DNA of 64,000 nucleotides from Neckera pumila (taxonomy: Eukaryota; Streptophyta; Bryopsida; Hypnales; Neckeraceae): assembly GCA_963969595.1 (NCBI GenBank), contig OZ018414.1:17281660-17345659 (forward strand), given 5' to 3'. Below, piece after piece: positions 35,873-48,900 of the stretch. The notes under the pieces are model-generated. The model was not told the DNA's origin. It did not search any database and saw only the letters and a program-made list of their open reading frames with translations. The first letter of the stretch is position 1. Every line of letters starts with the position of its first letter. The translations under genes and the position numbers were made by a program.

Positions 35873-38618
35873 CTCCTTTGAGAATTCAAAAGATAGTTGG
35901 TTTTATATGAATGCAAGGTAAATGTTTGGTTCATTGTTTTTTCATTTTTACATCTAAACACAAAAAAAGCGAGGAACCTAATATTGAGCTTGCATTTATA
36001 CAAAACCAAATAATATTTTGAATTTTCAAATCACACAATGTATAGGTGTAGAACATTTGTACCTTGTACAATTGCGGCCAATTGATTTATTCTCTGACAA
36101 AATTGACACGTGTATTTTAGCTACTGACGGTGTGGTATATTCTACACCATCTTATCCAACAAATGGAAGGTGTGGAATATACCACACCATTTCATCAGGG
36201 GAAAGACAACCCATAACTGTGCTATTGTATGTTATGCTAGTGTACAAATCGTCCATCTAGAAATACTTATCTCCAAGCATTTGGGAGTTGTCTATTGCAC
36301 TTGTCATGATCTAAGAGTTGTTTAATTCCAATGCATTTGTCATCCAAGTGAGGCAATCTAACTCTATAACAAAGCACAAATTTACTCCTTCTAGAGATAT
36401 CTATCTCTATGCAATTTCTACTTGCAAGCTAAGGTACATTTCATCATAAATTAGTCTATCCATCAATCAAATCCATCCACCAAGGCTCATGACAATTTTG
36501 TTACTAACTCATGTAAAATTCTTCACTAAATTTGGTAACATAAAATATGGTCTCACCTAAATTCTATTTTTCACAATATGGTCAATTAAATTCATTTGTC
36601 TCTTTTCAATATTGGAATCCTTCAGTTTTAAGGGGTTGAATGAAACACGGTTCTCCAATATAAAGATAATCATATTTAAATTTAAAATGCTTTATTTTCT
36701 TTTATTCTTTTGTACTCATTTCAAATTCCATTGTAGATTTTGTCCATTTTTTCCTTTTTATTCATATTTATTTGGAGAATCATTCTTATAAGTTCCTTCT
36801 TGTACAATTAATTTTAATTCATGAAATAATTAAAATGGTTATTAAACTACAAATGGGAACATCATTTGCAAAAAGCCTATTTTCAAAATTATAACCAAGC
36901 TTTGCTTTTTAATATAATTTTATGTAGATGTTAAACTAAACTTTCTATAATATGAGTCATGTTCTTGAGAACCTTATCATCTTTATTGGAACTATAACTA
37001 TCAACGAACTTCTCAAATGTAGTCCACTTCATTATTTAGAGGAATTAATTAATTCATCCAAATTTCTAATTACTAGATCACGAATGTACTATAGATTCCA
37101 AATTCTTCATATTACAAAGATCCCTTCCACATATTTAGTTTTCTTAAAAAAAAACTACTAAATAATTACTAGTACTTACTTGAATTACAAGGTTCAATGC
37201 CTACAGTTTCAATGCTTTGTTAGCCAATAATATGATAACATGTTGCAACAATAGTCAATTTCAAAATCATTTCTCATTGAAACCTAAATGACATGCTTTC
37301 ATTTTAATACCTCTACACCAAATCTTGTAATTAGAGTAGATACTAGTAATTAGAAAGTAGTTATTCTCTGACTTCTTGCTATGTTATTTTACATCAATAA
37401 CTTCTAAACCTTAAAAGTCTCAAAGATCAAATATAACTACTAGTTTTTTCTTTTATATATATTACATTCTATACATATATATTCTATTCTATTGTATATA
37501 TTATATTATTGCCAAATTTGAACAAGCATTATTTATATAGAGTATGCTTCTATACTATTGTATGCGATTTATATAAATACAACAATAGATTTCAATAAAC
37601 AATATGAATTTTACTTTTGGTATATGACGTACACATGAACCAAGTCAAAGAAACAATTAGAGGTCAAGTAACTAAGTGATGTGTGCCTATAATTAATTGA
37701 AATGAAAAGCCACTTAAAATGAATGTGTTCTATGCATTTCAACTGGCAATTCTCAATACATGCACCTTGTACCGAACTAGCTCTGCGTAAATTTTAAAAA
37801 TGAACGAGTTGGTGCATTTGCTTCCATATTTACCAAATTTATACCCAAATAATTGCACTCAAAATTGTCCAACTAATCATTTGAGCCTCCTAGGTCCTCA
37901 TTATCAAACAATTTATATTTTTATTGAATCTAGTTGGGAGTCAAAAGGGGATTTCCAATCCTCTTTGCATGCATGTTTTGGACAATGTCTGAATCAACTA
38001 TAAATTTTCAAAATATATAAAGTAGATATATGTAAAAATCTATCCTAAGTTTTCATGTTCATTGGTTTAACAATCTAGGCAAAAATCTAGGTGAGGCAAT
38101 TATGCAAACATGTTACAATTAGACGTAGTAACCTTACATGTAAGGTGGACATCCCCAAATGTGCCACTAACCCTAAACCGCCATCTTCACTCCGTATACA
38201 GTTCCAAAATCAATTATGTATAGGGTCCAAAATGACCTTAAATTACTTTGGATGGTAGTCAAGTAGCAGGGACTTCCAATGGAATCCATGAGGTTCCTAA
38301 TTCAACTTCCCATGTTGACGTTGCTTGTATGGGGGCTCTTTTGTGTTGGCACAAGAGGAGTTGTTGTTTGTCCCTCTACTTATTTCTGATGAGGATTAGG
38401 TCCATGGTTTGCCATGGCTATGTTAGGTCTATCCTAGCTGCAACCCTTATAGGATGTATGTTTAAAAGATAAAAATTAAAAAATTAAAAAAATGATATAC
38501 CCATGTGGAAGAAATTGTTTTGGAATCAAACTTTGTTTCTCAATTACTTTTGCACATAGTACCCAAATGTCCCGTTCTTTGGCACTTTGGAACCTCCTTT
38601 TACTTGCCAATAAAAAAA
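35873..38618. other. AT-rich intergenic sequence
   Basis: No gene recognised. The only clear structure is a perfect-loop hairpin at 36129-36188. A fragment resembling the TTAA-family end (TTTTAAGGGGTTGAATG near 36627) is too imperfect to call. Confidence 0.45.
36129..36188. repeat. Hairpin, 20-bp arms
   Basis: GGTGTGGTATATTCTACACC (36129-36148) and GGTGTGGAATATACCACACC (36169-36188) are reverse complements with one mismatch, separated by a 20-nt loop. Each arm is itself nearly palindromic, so the arms are also near-direct repeats. Confidence 0.75.
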
Positions 38619-39490
38619 TTAACCCCTAAAGACCCAAGTGTCCTCTCGGGGGACACTTGGGACTTCGGGCAAGCTTGTTCAAACTTCATATTCAATATGA
38701 TTTTTTCAAACTTTTTTGAGCGTGTAGTTTTTCATAAGCTTTGCATGGATACAAATTTTATCAAAATCCAACTTATTCTTAAGAAGTTATGAACATTTGA
38801 AATAATAATTTTAGTTCGTTCTACTGCTGCCCCTCAAGCAATCTGCCTTTGACTCTCGAGGGCAGCAAAGGTGGCAAGAGAGGAGAGTTAGGCTATTGTT
38901 GTGCCTATTGGGAGGTCACATAAGGCTTTAGGAGTTTCTAAAAGTTAGAAATTTTGAGGTTTTCCATTTTTTTTTCTTCCTACTTCTCAAGTATAAGTGC
39001 ATCTTTCAATCCACTGTTCAGATTTTCTATATCTAAAAATATGTAATTGGAAAATTTAATTCAAAAATGGCCTAGTGTATTGTCAATTCTTGGGACATTG
39101 TGGCAAATTTTAATTTTTTTGAATGTCTTACTTGTCTTGGATTGCCTTGAAAATTGACATGCACATGCCTAACATGTTTGCCCATAAGAAAAATATTTAA
39201 ATTGAAGGTCTATAGTGGAAAAAAATTCAGAAAACGGCGGTCAAAGGCATCTGAAATTTTTTGGCACAGTGGAAAAAAAAGAAAAAAAGACTTTGAATGC
39301 AAATATCTTTCAATCCGTACGGTCAAACCTCACAAAATTCTTACCACATATTCTCATACAAGTTAACTACAAGATCCTACGATTACATTTCCAAAAAAAC
39401 AATTCTGCAAACTTTTTTGATGAATGCTCTAGAAATGACAGTTTTGGGTGGTTTTTGAGTTAGAAAAGGCCTTGGGCCTTTAGGGGTTAA
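38619..39490 (-). mobile_element. TTAA-flanked element T5, reverse orientation
   Basis: TTAA at 38619-38622 and 39487-39490. The left terminus is an R-end: CCCCTAAAGACCC, then a palindrome with 11-bp perfect arms at 38633-38661 (CCCAAGTGTCC, 7-nt loop, GGACACTTGGG). The right 190 bp is the reverse-complemented L-end (CAATCCGTACGGTCAAAC, ACAAGATCCTACGATTA, AGAAATGACAGTTTTG, then GGCCTTTAGGGG). The interior differs from T1 and includes a GCTGCCCCTC...GAGGGCAGC hairpin near 38824-38866. Non-coding. Confidence 0.86.
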
Positions 39491-40959
39491 TGAAAAATTG
39501 ACCAGTCTAATAATATTAACTATGCAGAGTAGCCAAAAAATAAGGCGGTTTTCAGTTTGGGGGTGACTCACCCACCTCATTTGCGGCCTCGATGAATCAA
39601 CTTCCCAAAGTCTATAACCACCCTATTGAAAAGTTCACACCCAGAAGGTTTTCGTGTTTGAAATTTCATGAGCCTCTGTCTGCAGGGCATTGAAAGTTCA
39701 TGAACCTCATCAAGAAAATGATACCGAACTTTTGCATCTTCATTCATTTCTAAACTGTAGCAAAAACGGGGCTTTGAGTCAGCTAATCGTGTCATCAATC
39801 GAGGTCGGTCGGTCAGTCAGCACATGCCAGGCTCCCAACTAAATGATGTGTTTAAAACGTATCTTAATATAAATTCTCGAGAGCACTTTACTCCAAGTAG
39901 GCGTTTTCCGTTCAGTTCGCCTTGGGAGTCGCGGTCAACACAAGAGGCTATGGGTGATGAACTGATGACACACATACGTTGGAGTTCAATGTCCTGTACT
40001 ACTGTACTGATATCGCATGCACTCTTTGTTTGTTGCTACTCACTCCAATAGGTGGTGTTTTATAGTTCTAATTTGGGGCCAGCGTGAAGAAGATCTAGGG
40101 TAGAGTTGAGTCCGTTTGTTTGTTCAAAACCCCACGTGAAAGTTAGAACAATGAGAAAGAATATGTGAACTACCGGTACTTTCTTTGGCTCTCGGAAGCT
40201 ATAAACATTTTGGAACTTCGAGGTAGGGCACCCTAGTCTTGGCTTTCCATGAATCAAGACTCCTTTCACTATGAATGAAAGCTTACAGTCCATGAATTCA
40301 GTGGGTCATTGGAACAAAAGTATATTCTAGTTACAATGATACTATACATAGAAGGACCTCCTAGTCTTCGCGTTCAAGAATTGGTTATGGTGGACTCTAT
40401 CGTACACTTATAATTCATTGGCATCTATTGTCACATTCAATGTTGATCTTGGCCCTACTAAGAGCATCTGCAATGCAAGCTTGCGAAACAATCCCTGAAA
40501 TGGTATATGGCGGGGCATTCCACGAGGCTAATACATTGCCAAGGATTTTTGGTCAAATTGACGAGTGCAAAACCTACCAAACGTCAAATGGACTTTTGAC
40601 ATTATAAAAAAATAGGAAAAGATCCTACTTTAAAAAAAGGACTTTTCATACAAACAAGGGAAGGTTGAATTTATTGGCACACACAACAATGCAGGAAAAG
40701 GTGTGACAATAATAAATTTTCGTATTGTAAGCCAAGTTGCGAGCTCTTCATATTTTGATAGATTGATGAATTTGGGAAGGATAATGATGGGCTTAGAATT
40801 AAAGAGAGACCAATGCGATTACATTTGGGAATGGTTTGGGGAGTTGACCCTTTACTACGCCATTATCGTCATGGAACCCAGGAACATTGCAGATACTCTA
40901 AAGTAATCACAACATTGAAAACTTCACCACTGCTTTGGACCCTTTTTGAAAATAGTGAA
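39491..40959. other. Intergenic sequence, nothing recognised
   Basis: Mixed composition with short frames on both strands, for example minus 39577-39798. No protein motif was identified. Confidence 0.4.
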
Positions 40960-41340
40960 TTTGATCCAAAAAACAATGTAGTTTGTTATTTTTTCCTAAT
41001 TTGTTTTTACAATGGTCTACAATATAGGACTCTTCATAACTTTCACATTATTAGCATGAATGAAATGAATTAAAGATTTGTATGCAAATGTATGCCTATC
41101 AAAAAAATTATTAAAATCATTCCTAATTATTTGGGGTCTTTTTCTACTTGGGCTTGATTTTCTTACTTTGGGCAACAAAGTTTTTCCTATGGGCAACACA
41201 ACTTTTGCTACTCAACCCAATTGAAAAAAATATTATACTTTGTGAAGGCTAATTTAAATAATGTTTCAAAAAATCACATTAAAATTTGAGATCATAAGTG
41301 GATGAATGCATGGTTGCCTTGCATAATAAACCAATCAGGT
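40960..41340 (+). repeat. Decayed TTAA-family interior
   Basis: The order of blocks TCATAACTTTCACATTATTAGC (shortened: TCATAACTTTCACATTATTA), GAATGAAATGAATTAAAG, GCAACACAACTTTTGCT, CCAATTGAAAAAAATATTAT and GAAGGCTAATTT parallels the interior-to-R-half order of T3 and T4. Neither terminus is recognisable, so this is an old relic. Confidence 0.5.
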
Positions 41341-41438
41341 TGTGTCCCAATGCATTAGAAGGACAATTTTGAGGAGTAAGAAAATTGTGGACAAATTAAA
41401 ATATAATATTAACCTTGGAGTAAAATTAATATTATTTT

Positions 41439-41494
41439 TGGTAAGAATGACACAAGAATTTTGAGAATATTAATATCTTGTGTCATTCTTACCA
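41439..41494. repeat. Perfect 19-bp hairpin
   Basis: TGGTAAGAATGACACAAGA (41439-41457) is followed 18 nt later by its exact reverse complement (41476-41494). It may be a small MITE core or an RNA stem. No target duplication is obvious. Confidence 0.75.
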
Positions 41495-42851
41495 AACAAA
41501 ACATTAGATCCTTTGTATAGGATTAAGTTTTCAAAAAAGACACCATATGTCTAATTGCAAAATTGTAACTCATATTTTATGAAAAAGAGATTATTAATGG
41601 AATTCAAGTCATAATTTTTTCATGAATTCAAACATGTGAATAAAAAACCACAAAAATTAAATATTATTATTTTTTATACTTGAAACAAAAAATAATAGAA
41701 TTCATAATTTATTTTAATATTTTAATAAATAAAAGTCTAGTCTTTTTCTTGAGATTATGCTTGAAAATGAAATTTTGCATGTGCAAATATGAAATTAAGA
41801 TTTTTTCAATCAAAATTTGTATAGAAATTTGGCAAACCAATATTAAAATGAGAATTTTGAAATTCAAACTATTTAAGATAAATCAATTTTGATAGTACAA
41901 AATTTAATTCAAATGGTTGATGCACTTGATATATATAAATTATTTATTACATTTGAATTGTTTTAATGTTATGCGTTTTGAAATTGAAATGAAAACTATA
42001 GTTTTCAGTGGTACACATTGACTACAAAATATTTTAGTTTTTGTGGAAGATTTGTTTAGTTTTTGGTTGATTGTATTATACATTTGCCCAAGTACTGATC
42101 TAAAATTTACTTGCCAACTAAAGAGACAAATGGACCTTGGAGTAAAATAAATAAACAATCCACATTTTTTCACATATTTTTTTTAATGTATTCTATTTAA
42201 GCCTTATAAAGATAACTTCTCATCCAAGCCTTCATTTATACATTGTTTCATCTAATGAAATATTTTTAAAGTCACAAGCGGCAAACAAGATAGGAGCTTA
42301 GGATGTGAAAACAAACCACCTTGATTTTTTTTAAATAGATAACCATTCCCTCTCCTTAAATGTAATGCAATGCATGACCCAATATGTCTTGTACAATGCG
42401 ACAATGTTCAAAGTAAAGAAAACTAATAGCAAGAAACATGTATCAAGATTGAGAAGGTTGCATGAGTGTCACTCCTAAAAAAGACTTTATAACTTCATAA
42501 GATACTTGTATTGCATAAGAAGTAATAAAGCAAGGGAGCTACAAAACTCCAATTTTATAATGGCATAATGAGTTTTTTATCATCTTGCCTTTAATATATG
42601 TAATTAATGTGTGAAAATTCTTTCAAAGAAGTCAACAATCTTCCGAAAACACCAAGAATCTCGTAGGATATTTTGGATGCTTCAATGAGTCACATGACTT
42701 ATTTTTGAAGAACCACTTGTAGGTTTCAATTAGTCATACAAAATATAACATGACTCACCTAATCTCTTACGGGGTATATGTGATCTAAGAAACTTTGACT
42801 CTGTGAGGTATCACACACATCCACACCAACCAAATCATATAGTATTTGTTG
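41495..42851. other. Very AT-rich intergenic sequence
   Basis: No gene recognised. The phrase CCTTGGAGTAAAAT occurs both near 41413 and near 42133, pointing to a dispersed repeat of unknown limits. Confidence 0.4.
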
Positions 42852-43140
42852 CATTACAAAAAACTCCAACCTTCAACATGGCCGCTAGTCTTGCACCCCC
42901 GTGGTGCAATTATGAGAAAAAAATAAAAAAATAAATTGAAAATTTGAAATCTGGTCACATTGGTCACATTGGTGCCACGTCAGCGATATTGGTGCCATGT
43001 CAATGCCACGTCAAATTCTTGTTGTTTTAAAATAAAAATAAAATTCAAAATAAAAATAAATAAAATTATATAATTGCACCTCGGGGGTGCCAAAAATCAT
43101 ACACTGGCAGCCTTGTTGAAGGTTGGAGTTTTTTGCAATG
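42852..43140. mobile_element. MITE, 289 bp, ~60-bp terminal inverted repeats
   Basis: It starts CATTACAAAAAACTCCAACC and ends with the near complement GGTTGGAGTTTTTTGCAATG. The inverted homology continues inward through CTTCAACA, GGC(C/T)GC, GCACCCCCG(T/A)GGTGCAATTAT. The centre has TTGGTCACA and TTGGTGCCACGTCA direct repeats. The target duplication is not clear, so the superfamily is unassigned. Confidence 0.75.
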
Positions 43141-43918
43141 TTCTTAAAACATTCTAGCCATACAAAAAACACCTCAAACTTTATAATATAGGTTTTTCCT
43201 TTCATTCCAATTGTCATGGATATTCACCTTTCATAAACTTGGATACTTCTTTCTACCGCTACATTAGACTTTTTTGAAGTCAAACCTTCTTTCAATGATA
43301 AGTACAATATCTCCACCTATTGTAGGGGAATCTAATAATATTTGCATGTCTACTTGAAACCTTCAAGTTACTCTTCAAGACTAGATATATGGCTTCTTAA
43401 AGCCTTCTAGTAACCCCTAGGATTTCTTAGTGCCTCCTATACTCTTAGTTTTTTTAAGAAACTTCAAGATATAGGATATATTGAAGGCAAGATGGAGGCA
43501 AACCTCAATCTTGCCAACTCAAGTCTTGGAGCATTGTCATTAAGCTTTGTATTACATTATTAAAAAATACTTTTGAGTTCTTTATGCTACATACTCTTAT
43601 CTTCTTGGATATTCATGGGGTTTATTGAAAACATTGATAAGTAATGCACACTTAGGGTGATGGTCTTCTTAGACAGTGTTGGGGTTTTGGAAAACATTGA
43701 TAGGTACTATGCACTCATGGTCTAGGTCTTCTTGGATAGTAGTGGGATTTGGGAAAAGTTGAGAAGTATTGTACACTCATGGGTTTGTTTTTTTGGATAG
43801 TTATAGGATTTATTGATTGATAGGTATTGCACATTTTTGTTCTTGTACTACATTGATTATTGTGTCCTTAACACCAACTATTTAAAGAAGTCCAATGTTC
43901 ATGGAAAGGTTGAATTTC
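43141..43918. other. AT-rich intergenic sequence
   Basis: No gene. Around 43600-43860 there is a loose repetition of a phrase containing CTTCTTGGATAGT and TTGGATATTCATGGGG-like segments at about 65-100-bp spacing. Confidence 0.4.
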
Positions 43919-44736
43919 TTAACCCCTAAAGTTCTATGACTATGTTTTCATCGAAAACACTCAAAAATTGCTATTTTTAGTACAAATACCAAAATTTTGA
44001 AAAAAAACTTTTTTTGATACGTGTAACGATAGGATCTTATAGTAAACTAGTTTTAGAAGATGTGGAAAAATTTTCAGAATTTTCCACCATGCGGATTGGA
44101 AGATATTGGCATTTCAATTGGCAAATATTGGCAATATTTTTTTGTATATGTTGTACAATTTTAAAACATCTACAAAAAAAATAGTAAGTAGAAAGAAGTA
44201 GAGAATGATCCAAAATACTAAATTGTTAAGAATTTAATTATGGAATTGAAAAATGTTAATCCCAATGGTTGTAATGTTGCAGTAAACAACCTACATCCTA
44301 TGTTTTTTATTTTTTTCAGAAAATATTAAAAATTCAGTTAAAAAAACAACTTTGCAGTTTATTTCAGAGTAGAGAATCCATAACTGCCCGAAAACTAAAA
44401 AGCCTCATAACTTTTGACTCGTTGGTCGAAATGGATTGATTCAATGCTTTCCACGTATATATAACTCTAGAAAACCAATTTCAAATTTTTTATTTTTGAA
44501 AAAAGTGACTTTTTCTTATCTGCCCAAACTATCCAGATACAAAAAAAAATAACATAATTGGCTATAACTTTTGACTCCTATTTCCAAATGTCATGAAGTT
44601 TAGTGCATATGAAAGATATTCCTTGTACCCACCTTCTATTATAATTTCAGCTTAAAATATGTAAATCTCTAGTCACACGTACCTGCTCAAAATTTCTATA
44701 CAACCAAAAAACACATGCCGGTCCTTTAGGGGTTAA
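43919..44736 (+). mobile_element. TTAA-flanked element T6, diverged
   Basis: TTAA at 43919-43922 and 44733-44736. Termini CCCCTAAAGTTC and GGTCCTTTAGGGG. The L-end is recognisable (GATAGGATCTTATAG, GATGTGGAAAAATTTTCAG, GCGGATTGGAAGATATTGGC), as is the interior module (CCTCATAACTTTTGACTCGT). The R-end palindrome is missing. More diverged than T1-T5; non-coding. Confidence 0.83.
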
Positions 44737-47700
44737 AAGATGAAATAAGGCGTTGTATAGTGACTTCAGAAGTTCTTGAATATGATGATGGTCTAATATG
44801 TTATGAGAAACAATCTTTAACTAAATTCTACATTCACTATTTGTAGACACCATGGTTGTATTCTTCACTCATATATATTCTACATATATATAATTGTTTA
44901 TAATTACTTAGTACTATTTAGCAATTTATTGAATTTACATCCATTTGATGTCCTCCTTAGATACATTTATTAGATACATCCATTGAATGTTCTCTTTGAT
45001 CAATCCGTGCAAACCTAATTCATTCGAAGTTTCACTGATAACCTTTAGTTACGCATATTATAAGACTTGGAGGATCTATATGATAATTTTTTTCTACTAT
45101 TGACAACTACTAAGTGCATTGTCAAAGAAACACGGTTGAAAGCTATGAAATTTTGAAGGCTCTACAACTAAGGTCGTAAAATAGTGAAGTCACCCGAATC
45201 AAGTCAAGAAATTCGAAACCACAATACTAAAGCCTCATAATTTGTTTGTCCTTTCATATGGTACAAACTATTTTAGATACTTATCATTTGTCTTTGTTTG
45301 CCATTAGGTCTATAGCCCTTTAAATTTGGTCGCCTCTTCTATATCATTACCATTTAAAATGTGAAACATGAAGATAGAGCTTTATCTCTTGCTTCATTAC
45401 AAAAATTACAAGTCATTTATTATTCTTTCATAAATTTGTAACGTAACAATTTTTTTCTAGAAAACTTAAAACTTAAAACCATTAATTTATAAAATTCATA
45501 AATTAATATATTTTAAATTTTAAAACTACAAAACTACAAATTTACAAACCATAAATTTAAAAATTTAAAAATTTGAAGTTTCATTTTACATATCCGTTGT
45601 TTATGAATTTAATATTTTAAAATATCTACATTTAAAATTCCAAAATTTTCAATCAGTTGTCATTGGTATTTTTAGAAGATGGTTCAAGAATAATCAATAG
45701 AAATCAAAGTATTTAGTATCCATGTAGTGGCATGTTTCCGATTTTGTATGCATCCAACTTCTAAAGTTCACAAAACATTACCTTAGTATTTGAAAATTAC
45801 AAAATGTAGTATAATTTTGCTATAGAACTTGAATGTACATTCTTTAATCATATTGAAGGCCTTTAGAAATATTTATTACATTCCAACCCTATTGTGGTCT
45901 TCCAAAAATAACCTAGAATAACAATTTATAACAAATGATGATGTCTATATGAGAACATCTAAAAAATTTGGTATCCAATGTCTCCCCAATCCCAAATCAC
46001 TAATTTAAAGTGCAAAAAGCAAGAAAATCCTAATATAGAGTATAAGTTTTGTTTGATGTCAAATAACAAAGCTAAACAATATTTTTATATTTTTTATAAG
46101 TAGAGAGAGGAAGAATTTGAATAAAAAATAAAGTTGTCCTTCATACTAACCTCCATTTCTATTGAAATGATAACTTATTCTAATATAAATCCTAATCAAA
46201 ACAATTACATTTCTACCAAAATGTCTAGAAAAATTGTAGTAAAAATAACTTTTCACAAATTTTAGACATCAAAATTTACCAGTCAGTTGTGTGAAGGCTA
46301 AGTATGATTTGCCGGAATGACAGTTTTGCATGGAAGTCACAGCTAATGGTGTTTAGGGTGTGAAAAAACAAAATATTAAAAATAAAATAAATTGCCACTA
46401 ACTTTCATTGCTATTTGCACCTCAAGAAGATATTTCTACCTAATCAAAATTTTATTTTATGTATTTACTTATGCGATTTCATATTTTGTTGCAAATATTG
46501 TAATGATCACATTTTCACAAAACTAATTTGAATTTTTTTTGCATTGATAGATACAATAGAACCTCTCTTAGTGCATAATGCCGGGACTATGCACTAAGAG
46601 AGGTTTATGCATTTAGAGAGGTGCAATAATGGACACTAATTAACGTGGCATCTAACTACACTACTTTCTAGAAAAAAAATCCTTAAAATTGGGCCCACTT
46701 TACTTAATGCATATTATGTACTAACAAAGTATGTATACCGTCTTATGTCATATAAATATAATATTAAATCTTGTGTATTATTTGAAAGGTCAAATTGAGG
46801 CTGAAGATCATGTTTGGCTATGTTTCCATAAGCAACTCCTAATATCTTAAATTAGAAATAGTAAAATTTTATTTATAAAAGAAAGAAATCAACGTGGAAA
46901 ACACTCTTCCTACTTCCTATTGATATATCACACAGTTTTTCTAAAAACTTCCGTGATGAATACTAATTGGATGAAATGCACTTTCAAGAACATTTATCAT
47001 CCATCCACTCATCCAAATGGTTCATCATTTTAGGGTTTAGGATTTAGGGTTCTTATATTTTTGAATCAATCATGCATTGTTTCATTGCAAACAAATTGCT
47101 TACAGATCTTTCCAAGATTTGAAACTATCAAACATCACACATTTTACTATTTCAGTGTCCAAACAACCAGATTTGGTTATCTGTTCACAGTAATATTATA
47201 AGATAAACCATTATACGATAGGGAGACTGACTGGTTTGCCCTGTTGGCATTGTCAAAAAAAATCACATTTTTTTCACTTCAAGACAAAATGTAAGAAATG
47301 GAAAGAATAATTAAAATTTTGTCTTTTTGACAACATATGAATTTGTTATGAATTTCTGATGTGTGCTTTCCAATTAGCCCCAAAGAGTCTCTAGACTACC
47401 CCCCAACCAACAAGAAGTGTATCCATAATGGTCATCTTACTCAAAAAAGTCACAATATTTCTTAACATGAATTCCTCAAAAAAGTCACTTCTTGTAATGA
47501 ATTTTTACTCAAAAAGGTGGAAGTTGCTATTGCAATCACTAATCTCACCATCAGTATCATCAAAGACATTGATTATGGTCACTAACTCAATTAGCCCAAT
47601 TTCATTTATTGAAAAAATCCTTAGAGTTCAAGATATTGATAAAGTGTACAATGACAATGAAGGTCTAGAGTGCATAACTGCACCCTACCAATTACATTGA

Positions 47701-47827
47701 TTTGTCCTATTGGTGCATGTTACAAAATAAACTTTCATATCATTCTAAATTTTATAGGGGGAATCATTTAACCACTAATAGTTGTACATGTGTTATTCAT
47801 GCTAAAGAGTCATTACAAACATCAATG
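44737..47827. other. Very AT-rich intergenic sequence
   Basis: No gene. It contains AT-only stretches (45470-45640), a hairpin at 46560-46605, and three telomere-like TTTAGGG/TTTAGGA units near 47029-47049, too few to call a telomeric array. Confidence 0.45.
46560..46605. repeat. Perfect 18-bp hairpin
   Basis: AACCTCTCTTAGTGCATA is separated by a 10-nt loop from TATGCACTAAGAGAGGTT. A further partial copy, TATGCATTTAGAGAGGTGCA, follows immediately, so the unit is partly triplicated. Confidence 0.75.
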
Positions 47828-48409
47828 TTAATCCTTTAAGGACCGTGGTCGATTTGGAAGGTGGGTGTAGTTTTTGCATACATTTATGAAAAAGTGTTTT
47901 TTCATGCCCTCTTCAAAGATGTAATTCTAGATCAGATTATATAAATTGGTTCTATGGGTTAGATCCTTGAAGCAACAAAAAATGAAAGTGGTCCAATGGT
48001 TCACATCCTTGTAATTACTCTTTGAAGATTGATGTGTCATAAACACCCTTTGGCACTAATTCTAATTAGGGTTTGCTACAATTGGACATAAATTTGAGTA
48101 TATGGTTTGAAAATTGACCAAAAACCTTTTGGCTAATTCCTTCGCACATGTATATAGTTGTCTTTTAATGAAATATGCATTTTTCTTTGAAAACTCCAAT
48201 ATGAAAGGTTAGGCCATTTCAAGTTTAAACAAGCACAACTCACTCAATTTTGCACGCATTCTCTTGGAATTGGCTCTGTTAGAAGTGTATGAAGACACTC
48301 TAATTGCGTTCTTCTATGAGTTTTTTGAAATCAGATGTTCTATAAATAGTAGGAGACAAAAAGTCGTAAAATCGACCAAAAAGTGTTCGACTAGTCCTTA
48401 AAGGGTTAA
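47828..48409. mobile_element. Short TTAA-flanked element, second family (582 bp)
   Basis: Left: TTAA then TCCTTTAAGGACCG and GGTCGATTT. Right, reverse-complemented: TTAA then CCCTTTAAGGACTAG and GGTCGATTTTACG. TTAA is at 47828-47831 and 48406-48409. The interior is unrelated to T1-T6. It has the same target and CCCTTTAAGG-like start, so it may use the same machinery. Non-coding. Confidence 0.7.
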
Positions 48410-48900
48410 GAATACTTTTGCCTTAAAAAAATTATAAGCCCTTGTAAGCTTATTTCATAACAAACATTGATAGAACAAATCAATGGACCTATTTCATCTT
48501 GCTATTTTCCAACGCTTCATTAGTATTTCCTATTTGTAGGATAGAAATATTTATGAACACCTCTACAACGTGAACTAGTAGGTGGGTGGTTGAAATGATT
48601 TAAGGAAATTTAAAGAATGTTAGATTCTATGACAGATGACCAACTTTAGTCATTTTGTAATTTTCTCACATACACAAAATCAATGTCACTTGCAAAATTA
48701 GTTTCAAAATAATATTTTCAGGAAGAACTAGTATTTTCAAGAAAAATTAATATTTCATAGTGCAGTAATTTAGTGTGACTTTGGTAAACTAGCATGACAC
48801 GCACTAATAGGATAAATCATAGTAGTACAAAAGAGGCAAGAAGTCATTCTACTCTTGCTCCCGATTTTATTGTTTAAAATACTTCTTTCTCCTACACAAA

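Noticed and set aside
47029..47049. Interstitial telomere array
   Set aside because: Only three imperfect TTTAGGG units.
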